Assembly (NCBI GenBank): GCA_031551775.1
Contig: JAVBND010000017.1
Location: forward strand, 1-64,000
DNA from: Anaerozeibacter sp031551775
GTDB taxonomy: Bacteria; Bacillota; Clostridia; Christensenellales; Aristaeellaceae
Direction of reading: 5' to 3'
Length of the DNA: 64,000 bases
The translations under genes were made by a program, and so were the position numbers. How positions within the stretch are numbered: position 1 is the stretch's first letter; every line of letters begins with the position of its first letter. The notes beneath the pieces are model-generated. The model searched no databases. It was given only the letters and a program-made list of their open reading frames with translations, and was not told the DNA's origin. Shown piece after piece: positions 7,612 through 13,839 of this stretch.

Positions 7612-8901
7612 CTATCCAATCGCAAGATTTTCTTCCGCCAAAGACACTTCGTTGTGCGGCTTAAGGACCCACAGGCATGCGACGCTGAGCGGGCCCAGGC
7701 GTCCGATGTACATCGTCAGGACCAGTGTAAACTTGGCCAGCGGCGAAAGATCGGGCGTGATGCCGGTTGAAAGGCCCACCGTGCCAAACGCCGAAATGGT
7801 TTCAAACAGAAGCGCCAGGAATCCGGTCTCCGGTTCCTCGATGCACATGATGAAGGTGACCAGCAGCACCAGAACCAGCGCAAGCAGCATGATGATGTTG
7901 GCCTTGCGGATCACTTCGCGCCCGATGCCGCGCTTGTACGCCGTGGGTTGACGGTTGGTGATGGTGGCGTATAGCGAGGCCAGGAGCGCAAAGAAGGTGG
8001 TGGTCTTGATGCCGCCGCCGGTCGAGCCCGGCGACGCGCCCAGGAACATCAGGATGGCGATCACGAAGAGTCCGGCGTTTGAGTATTCGCCCAATGGGCC
8101 GATCGAGAAGCCTGCGGTACGCGCGGAGACGCTGTAGAAAAAAGCCTCGAGCCACGGCACGCGGTCGGTCAGCTTGATCAGCACTGTGCCGATGATGAGC
8201 AGCGCCGCCGTGACGCTTACGACCACCTTGGCGTGCAGGCTGAATTTCTTGAACGAGCGCTTGTGGATGATTTCAAGGATCACGGTGAAACCGAGGCCGC
8301 CGAAGATGATCAAGCCGCAAGTGGTCAAAAGCAACAGCGCGCTGTCGCGGTAGGGGGCGAGGTTCCTCAGTCCGCCCAGGATGTCAAAGCCCGAGTTGTT
8401 GAACGCCGCCACCGAGTGAAACGCCGCAATGCCCAGCGCGTCCCAGAACGGATAATCGCGCGAGAAGGCAATGAAGCTGAGGATGACGCCGAGCGCTTCA
8501 AAACACAGCGTCATGAGCAGCACGTTCTTGACCAAGCCCACAATGCCGCGCAGCGTGTCCTGGTTGTAAGACTCTTTGATCAAGGTGCGCTCGCGCATGG
8601 TAATCTTGCGCCGCGCCATGGCGATCAGGCCCACGCCGAGCGACGTGACGCCTAGGCCGCCCATCTGGATCAGGAGTGCGACCACGGTGCGGCCAAACAC
8701 CGAAAAGGTGTCGGCGGTATCGACCGCGCACAGGCCGGTGACGCAAACGGCGCTGGTTGAGGTAAACAACGCGTCGATGAATGCCACATCGACGCCCTGG
8801 TTGCGCGAGATTGGAAGCATCAGCAGCAGCGCGCCCAGCAGGATGGCCAACGCGAAGCTGATGGCGATCATCCGGCCGGGCGAGAGTTTTTTCGGTTTCA
8901 T
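7612..8901 (-). CDS. ktrB: Potassium uptake membrane subunit KtrB (TrkH family)
   Basis: Cation channel-like transporter of 429 residues with eight core membrane segments in four M1-P-M2 repeats. The four selectivity-filter Gly positions are visible in SAVCVTGL, NNSGFD, SARTAGF and FGTVGLS. A small-residue loop (GASPGSTGGGIKTTTF) in the third repeat corresponds to the KtrB gating loop. No extra N-terminal segments are present, so KtrB is the better name over TrkH. It is first in a two-gene operon with ktrA and divergent from pheST. A TTGACA-17-TAAAAT promoter lies upstream. Confidence 0.9.
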   Translation of the reverse strand: MKPKKLSPGRMIAISFALAILLGALLLMLPISRNQGVDVAFIDALFTSTSAVCVTGLCAVDTADTFSVFGRTVVALLIQMGGLGVTSLGVGLIAMARRKITMRERTLIKESYNQDTLRGIVGLVKNVLLMTLCFEALGVILSFIAFSRDYPFWDALGIAAFHSVAAFNNSGFDILGGLRNLAPYRDSALLLLTTCGLIIFGGLGFTVILEIIHKRSFKKFSLHAKVVVSVTAALLIIGTVLIKLTDRVPWLEAFFYSVSARTAGFSIGPLGEYSNAGLFVIAILMFLGASPGSTGGGIKTTTFFALLASLYATITNRQPTAYKRGIGREVIRKANIIMLLALVLVLLVTFIMCIEEPETGFLALLFETISAFGTVGLSTGITPDLSPLAKFTLVLTMYIGRLGPLSVACLWVLKPHNEVSLAEENLAIG

Positions 8902-8952
8902 GTTCCGTCCCTTTCATGGCGCCCCATTGCGCCTGCCCAAGTTGACCACACT

Positions 8953-8981
8953 ATTTTATGTAGCGCATGCTAAGTTGTCAA
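8953..8981 (-). promoter_or_regulatory. Promoter of ktrB-ktrA
   Basis: Read on the minus strand: TTGACA (8981-8976), 17 bases, TAAAAT (8958-8953). This leaves a short 5' leader of about 45 bases, too short for a c-di-AMP riboswitch. Confidence 0.75.
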
Positions 8982-9058
8982 TCCCATTCATGCGTTTGCG
9001 GGGAATATACCGCAATTTTTATACGCCGTTTATGGGCCGCACATGCCCTATTATTAAC

Positions 9059-9087
9059 TTGCGCGAGGGGGGCGGAGATGATATAAT
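9059..9087 (+). promoter_or_regulatory. Promoter of the pheST T-box transcript
   Basis: TTGCGC (9059-9064), 17-base G-rich spacer, TATAAT (9082-9087). The T-box leader begins just downstream. Confidence 0.75.
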
Positions 9088-9094
9088 CGCGTTT

Positions 9095-9350
9095 AACAGC
9101 TGTGACGGAGAAGAGTATCCGGTTGTCGCTCCCTGAAAGAGACGCGCGCCAAGGGCTGAAAGCGCGCGGGGACAGCGGTCCGGTGAAGTTCGCTCCCGAG
9201 CTGCTCGACTGAAGCCGCTTGGCGGTCGTAGGCCGGGCCGGGTTCATCTTCGTTATTGGGATGAAAGGCATAGACCGCGCGCGTCGCGGAGTGCGAAAAT
9301 TGGGTGGTACGGTGAGTTTTGGCTCGCCCCGATTGCGGGGCGGGCCTTTT
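9095..9350 (+). ncRNA. T-box leader, tRNA-Phe specific (UUC specifier)
   Basis: Tandem features of a T-box riboswitch precede pheS. A GAAGAGTA element at about 9111-9118 corresponds to the stem I base motif. GGCTGAAAG lies in the distal region of stem I. GAAGTTCGC places the specifier codon TTC (Phe) at 9189-9191. The T-box sequence TGGGTGGTAC (9301-9310) pairs with the free tRNA acceptor end, and the terminator CGCCCCG-4 nt-CGGGGCG plus TTTT (9325-9350) overlaps the antiterminator. Uncharged tRNA-Phe should stabilise the antiterminator and switch on pheS-pheT. The specifier was assigned by eye from flanking motifs and agrees with the downstream genes. Confidence 0.88.
9325..9350 (+). terminator. 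Regulated terminator of the T-box leader
   Basis: Perfect 7-bp stem CGCCCCG/CGGGGCG with an ATTG loop, followed by GGCC and TTTT. It lies 18 bases before the pheS start, in the standard T-box arrangement. Confidence 0.85.
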
Positions 9351-9367
9351 ATTGTGGAGGGAGCAAT

Positions 9368-10390
9368 ATGAGAGATCAATTGGAAATGATCCGCGAGCGC
9401 GTCCGGGAGCGGTTGGCGGCGCTGCTAGATACGGGAACGCTTGAGCAATTGCGCGTGGAAGTGCTCGGCAAGAAGGGCGAGCTGACGGCGATCCTTCGCC
9501 TGATGGGTTCGCTTCCCGCCGAGGAGCGCCCGGCCATGGGCCAGGTGGTCAACGAAATCCGCGCGGAGATCGAGTCAGCGATGGAATTGCGCAGGGAACA
9601 TCTTCGGAAGATGGAGCAGGATGCGCGCCTCGCGAAGGAAGCGATCGATGTGACGCTGCCGGGCAAGGACCGCAGGGCCGGGTCCCTGCACCCGATGAAC
9701 ATCGTCCTTGACGACTTGCTCGATATTTTCACCGGTATGGGCTTTGAGGTGGTCGAAGGGCCGGAGGTCGAATACGATCACTACAACTTTGAGCTTTTGA
9801 ACCTGCCCAAGAACCATCCGGCGCGCGACGCGCAGGATACCTTCTATGTTGATGACAACATCGTGCTCAGAACGCACACTTCGCCCGTTCAGGCGCGCAT
9901 CATGACCACGCGCAAACCGCCCATACGCATCGTCTGCCCGGGCCGCGTGTACCGCGCGGACGAAGTGGACGCCACGCATTCGCCGGTTTTCCATCAGATC
10001 GAGGGACTGGTTGTGGACGAGCACGTCTCCATGGGCGACCTCAAGGGCACGCTTGATACGTTCGCCAAGCGGCTCTACGGTGAGGGCGTCGTGACCCGCT
10101 TCCGCCCGTCGTTCTTCCCTTTCACCGAGCCGAGCGCGGAGGTGGACCTGACCTGCGCCGCGTGCAAGGGCGCGGGGTGCAGGATGTGCAAGGGCACGGG
10201 CTGGATCGAAGTGCTGGGCGCGGGCATGGTCAACCCCAAGGTGCTCGACATGTGCGGGATCGATTCGAAAAAGTACACCGGGTTCGCTTTTGGCATGGGC
10301 ATCGAGCGCCTGTCGATCTTGCGCTACAACGTGCCCGACATGCGCTACCTCTATGAAAACGACATCCGGTTCCTCAAACAGTTTCGGTAA
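9368..10390 (+). CDS. pheS: Phenylalanine--tRNA ligase alpha subunit
   Basis: Catalytic subunit of the alpha2-beta2 class II synthetase, 340 residues, normal length. An N-terminal coiled-coil that contacts tRNA covers about 1-85. Motif 2 lies in CPGRVYRADEVDATHSP (about 192-208), and the Phe-binding FFPFTEPSAEVD stretch is near 248-259. GFAFGMGIERL near 305-315 is motif 3. A cysteine-rich CAACKGAGCRMCKGTGW insert (about 261-277) is seen in many bacterial PheS. Start with GTGGAGGGAGCAAT ribosome site. It is followed after 14 bases by pheT and controlled by the T-box leader. Confidence 0.97.
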   Translation: MRDQLEMIRERVRERLAALLDTGTLEQLRVEVLGKKGELTAILRLMGSLPAEERPAMGQVVNEIRAEIESAMELRREHLRKMEQDARLAKEAIDVTLPGKDRRAGSLHPMNIVLDDLLDIFTGMGFEVVEGPEVEYDHYNFELLNLPKNHPARDAQDTFYVDDNIVLRTHTSPVQARIMTTRKPPIRIVCPGRVYRADEVDATHSPVFHQIEGLVVDEHVSMGDLKGTLDTFAKRLYGEGVVTRFRPSFFPFTEPSAEVDLTCAACKGAGCRMCKGTGWIEVLGAGMVNPKVLDMCGIDSKKYTGFAFGMGIERLSILRYNVPDMRYLYENDIRFLKQFR

Positions 10391-10404
10391 GGGAGGGCAA
10401 GATC

Positions 10405-12795
10405 ATGAAAGCGCCGCTCAATTGGCTTAAAGAATATGTGGACATCGAAACAGGCGCGCAGGATTACGCGCAAAAGATGATCATGACCGGCACCGGCGTC
10501 GAGGGGATCGACGAGACCGGCGAGGATTTTTCCGGCGTCGTGGTCGGCCGCGTGCTCTCGCTGGAAAACCACCCGGATTCCGATCACCTGCACGTGTGCA
10601 TGGTGGACGCGGGCGGGGAAGAAGCCCTTCAAATCGTGTGCGGCGCGCCCAACGTTGCCAAGGGGCAATTGGTCCCGGTCGCGCGCGAAGGCGCGGTGCT
10701 TCCCGGCGGCATCAAGATCAAGAAGGGCAAGCTGCGCGGCGTGGAATCGCGCGGCATGATTTGCTCGGGTGCGGAACTTGGCGTACCCGAAGGACTGTAT
10801 CCGCACATCGGGGACAAGGGCATCTTGGTTTTTGAGGACGAATATGCGCCTGGAAATGACGTGAAGGAAGCATTGGGCCTGGGCGAAACGGTCGTGGATT
10901 TCGAAATCCTGGCCAACCGCCCCGACTTGCTGTCCATCTGGGGCCTTGCGCGCGAGAGCGCGGCGGTACTCGATGTGCATTGCCTGATGCCGGAAATCGC
11001 GGTGATTGAAAACGGAGCCAGGCCGATCGGCCAATGGGCGGCGATCCGGGTTGACGACGACGACCTGTGCCCGCGCTATTGCGCGCGCGTGATTGAGAAC
11101 GTCAAGATTGGCCCGTCCCCCATGTGGATGCGCAAGTTTTTGCACGCCGCAGGTGTGCGCCCGATCAACAACATCGTGGATATCACCAACTATGTTATGC
11201 TTGAAACCGGGCATCCGATGCACGCGTTTGACTTGTCAAAGGTCAAGGACCGTACGATCATTGTGCGCCGTGCGCGCCCGGGCGAAAAACTGACGACGCT
11301 TGACGGAAAGGAACACACGCTCGCCGAAAATATGCTGGTCATTGCCGATGCCGACCGCGCAACCGGCCTTGCCGGGATCATGGGCGGCGAGGAATCGGAA
11401 ATCCAGGAAGGCACCAGCGCGGTGTTGTTCGAGTGCGCGGCGTTTGACCGCACCAACAACCGCCTGACCGCGCGTGCGCTCGGCATCCGGACCGAAGCTT
11501 CGGGCCGGTTTGAGAAGGGCGTGTGCCCGGACACCGCGCTTGAGGCGCTTGAGCGGGCGGCCATGCTGGTCAATATGCTTGAATGCGGCGACGTGGCCCC
11601 GGGCGTGTTCGACCACTACCCGAGACCGGAAAGTGCGCGCGTCATAGAGGGAAGCGTTTCGCGCATCAACAGCCTGATCTCGGCAAGCCTTACGGGTGAG
11701 GAGATGGAAGACATCCTGTCGCGTCTTGACATCGATGCCACCACGGTGGGGGATGACCTGACCGCGCAGCCGCCGTCCTACCGCGGCGACATCGAGACCG
11801 AAGCGGATATCGCGGAGGAAGTTCTGCGCTTGAGCGGCTACGAGCACATTCCTTCGACGCTCATGCGCGGCCGGGCCATGGCGGGCATGCGCTCTGTGAA
11901 CCAGCGCTTTGGCGACCGCGTAAAGCGCGTGCTGACCGGCCTTGGCTGGTTTGAGGCCATGTCGTTTTCCTTCGTCAGCCCCAAGTTCAGCGCCTTGCTC
12001 AACCTCCCCGAGGGGGACAAGCGGCTGGACCCGGTCGTCGTGCTCAATCCGCTGGGTGAGGATACTTCGGTCATGCGCACATCCCTCGCGCCGTCGATGA
12101 TCGTCTGCCTCGCCACCAACATAAACCGCGGCGCGGCGGAGGCGAAGCTGTTTGAACTCTCGTCGGTGTTTGAGAAGACAAAGCCGGGCGAGCTCCCGCG
12201 CGAGAACAAGACGCTGTGCCTTGGCATGTTTGGCGAACAAGCCGATTTCTACGCACTGCGCGACGCGTGCGTATGGCTCATGAAAACCATCGGAATAGAG
12301 CCCGCGTTCGAGCCGGGCGGCGATGGGTACTACCATCCGGGCCGCAAAGCGCTGCTTACCCACGCGGGCGAGACGCTCGGCCAGCTCGGCGAGGTTCATC
12401 CCGATGTGGCCGCCGCCTTTGACGCAGACGGGCGCAGGCTCTATGTGGCCGAGCTTGATGTTCAAATGCTGATGTCGCACGAACATGCCATCCCGCCGGT
12501 TTGCGCGCTTCCGCGTTTCCCGGCGGTCAACCGGGACTTGGCGCTCGTCATGGACGAAAGCGTGGGCGTCGGTCCCGTGATGGAGGTTATTCGCCGCGCC
12601 GCCGGCAAGGACCTTGAAAACGTTCAGCTTTTTGATATCTATCGAGGCGCGCAGCTTGGCGCGGGCGTCAAGAGCGTTGCCTTCGCGCTGACCTTTAGGG
12701 CCGGCGACCGCACCTTGACCGAAGAAGAGATCGGCGCGCGGATCGACCGCGTGCTGGCCGCCGCGGCTGAGCATGGAGCGCGCCTGCGCAGTTAA
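10405..12795 (+). CDS. pheT: Phenylalanine--tRNA ligase beta subunit
   Basis: Non-catalytic structural, tRNA-binding and editing subunit of 796 residues, normal length. The N-terminal tRNA_bind (EMAP-like) domain covers about 40-150 (HPDSDHLHVCMVDAG). B3/B4 editing domain about 210-385, B5 about 400-475, a class II core-like domain about 480-690 and the C-terminal FDX-ACB anticodon-binding domain about 700-795 (LPRFPAVNRDLALVMDE). A GGGAGGGCAAGATC ribosome site precedes the ATG. It forms one operon with pheS. Confidence 0.97.
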   Translation: MKAPLNWLKEYVDIETGAQDYAQKMIMTGTGVEGIDETGEDFSGVVVGRVLSLENHPDSDHLHVCMVDAGGEEALQIVCGAPNVAKGQLVPVAREGAVLPGGIKIKKGKLRGVESRGMICSGAELGVPEGLYPHIGDKGILVFEDEYAPGNDVKEALGLGETVVDFEILANRPDLLSIWGLARESAAVLDVHCLMPEIAVIENGARPIGQWAAIRVDDDDLCPRYCARVIENVKIGPSPMWMRKFLHAAGVRPINNIVDITNYVMLETGHPMHAFDLSKVKDRTIIVRRARPGEKLTTLDGKEHTLAENMLVIADADRATGLAGIMGGEESEIQEGTSAVLFECAAFDRTNNRLTARALGIRTEASGRFEKGVCPDTALEALERAAMLVNMLECGDVAPGVFDHYPRPESARVIEGSVSRINSLISASLTGEEMEDILSRLDIDATTVGDDLTAQPPSYRGDIETEADIAEEVLRLSGYEHIPSTLMRGRAMAGMRSVNQRFGDRVKRVLTGLGWFEAMSFSFVSPKFSALLNLPEGDKRLDPVVVLNPLGEDTSVMRTSLAPSMIVCLATNINRGAAEAKLFELSSVFEKTKPGELPRENKTLCLGMFGEQADFYALRDACVWLMKTIGIEPAFEPGGDGYYHPGRKALLTHAGETLGQLGEVHPDVAAAFDADGRRLYVAELDVQMLMSHEHAIPPVCALPRFPAVNRDLALVMDESVGVGPVMEVIRRAAGKDLENVQLFDIYRGAQLGAGVKSVAFALTFRAGDRTLTEEEIGARIDRVLAAAAEHGARLRS

Positions 12796-12829
12796 AACAT
12801 GACGAAAATATGACGATTTGCGTAAAAGA

Positions 12830-12859
12830 TTGACAAACATGGCGAATTTTTCCTATAAT
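12830..12859 (+). promoter_or_regulatory. Promoter of the secreted protein gene at 12894
   Basis: TTGACA (12830-12835), 18 bases, TATAAT (12854-12859), placed right after the pheT stop. Confidence 0.75.
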
Positions 12860-12893
12860 TGCTCTACAAAGGATTGATGTGGAGGTGCGCGAA

Positions 12894-13631
12894 ATGAAAC
12901 GCGTAATCACGTTTTTATTGACACTGATGCTCATCATGGGCATGGTTCCCCTTGCCATGGCGTCTGAGGCGGAAGCGGCCCCCAAAACCACCGTCGTCGA
13001 TACGCGCATCACCGCCTACACCGCCTACCTCAAGGAGCTTTTTAAGGACGGCGGCAAGGGCAAGATCACCCATGTGGGCATGGCGGACGTCAACAAGGAT
13101 TACCGCCCGGAGCTTTTCTACATCTGGAAGGGCGCGGGCAAAGTGTGCGAGTTCCACTTCTGCGGGTTTGACGGGGACGAGGTATACGAGTTCGAGATTG
13201 AGCAGAACTACATCGGCGTCGCGCCGGGCTCGCTGTCGCTTAGGCGCATGCAGCGGCGCAATTCATCCGACCACATCTGGATTCTCCAATCGACCGGCAA
13301 GCAGAAGGGCAGCAGCCGCAAGGAGCTTTTGTACAACGTCTTCACCCGCGCGGGTGACACAATGGTGAACGAAATGTACCTGGCGCGCACCTGGACGGGT
13401 TCAAACAAGAACCAGCGCTACCGCTTCCACGGCATAGAGACCACAAGGACCGTGTACGAAGCCGAACTGTCCGACCTGCTTTACGGCAAGTACACGCCCG
13501 CATCGACCACCAGCTACAAGAACGAAGGCGCGATCCGCAAGGTGGCTTCGCCCACGGCGTGGCAGAGCATCGTAAATGCCCTCAACAACGCTTCCGTCGC
13601 GTGGAAGGCGCTCAAGCCGGTCAGCAAGTAA
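12894..13631 (+). CDS. Secreted protein of unknown function
   Basis: Protein of 245 residues with a clear signal peptide (KR then a hydrophobic run to about residue 20, cleavage near AMASEA). No lipobox. The mature part has MADVNKDYRPELFYIW near residue 60, resembling the calcium-binding DxNxD repeats of FG-GAP/VCBS-type beta propellers, but only one copy is seen. The start at 12894 is preceded by GTGGAGGTGCGCGAA; an ATG 15 bases upstream overlaps that ribosome site. It has its own promoter and terminator, so it is a single-gene unit. I do not recognise the family. Confidence 0.75.
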   Translation: MKRVITFLLTLMLIMGMVPLAMASEAEAAPKTTVVDTRITAYTAYLKELFKDGGKGKITHVGMADVNKDYRPELFYIWKGAGKVCEFHFCGFDGDEVYEFEIEQNYIGVAPGSLSLRRMQRRNSSDHIWILQSTGKQKGSSRKELLYNVFTRAGDTMVNEMYLARTWTGSNKNQRYRFHGIETTRTVYEAELSDLLYGKYTPASTTSYKNEGAIRKVASPTAWQSIVNALNNASVAWKALKPVSK

Positions 13632-13650
13632 ACCAGCATTTATTGAAGAA

Positions 13651-13677
13651 ACACCGCCCTAACCCGGCGGTGTTTTT
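13651..13677 (+). terminator. Terminator after the secreted protein gene
   Basis: ACACCGCC (13651-13658) and GGCGGTGT (13666-13673) with a 7-nt loop, followed by a T-run. Confidence 0.9.
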
Positions 13678-13740
13678 GTACCGGCGCGGTCGATGGCGAG
13701 GGAATGCGCGCAAGAGGTCAATCGATGGCTGTTCGCGCGG

Positions 13741-13799
13741 TATGTAAATGTTTAACATATATAAACGCTACGTTTTGGCACGTAGCGTTGTCTTACATA
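13741..13799. repeat. Interrupted palindrome upstream of the envelope operon
   Basis: Outer arms TATGTAA (13741-13747) and TTACATA (13793-13799) enclose inner arms AACGCTACG (13764-13772) and CGTAGCGTT (13781-13789) with an 8-nt loop. It ends about 40 bases before the first gene of the ABC-MoxR operon and has no T-run. It may be a leader stem or regulator-binding region; no good promoter hexamers could be assigned next to it. Confidence 0.5.
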
Positions 13800-13839
13800 A
13801 AGAGATGGATGATTTTTCCAAATGAGAGGGGATGTGTTG

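Noticed and set aside
6789..7664. Plus-strand open frame of 291 codons across ktrA
   Set aside because: It is the mirror of ktrA, has no family resemblance or ribosome site, and crosses the bidirectional terminator.
8996..9020. TTGCGG-8 nt-CCGCAA plus T-run as a terminator
   Set aside because: A 6-bp stem between divergent promoters with no gene reading into it; probably chance.
11236..12840. Minus-strand open frame of 534 codons across pheT
   Set aside because: Shadow of pheT in GC-rich DNA, with no domain or ribosome site.
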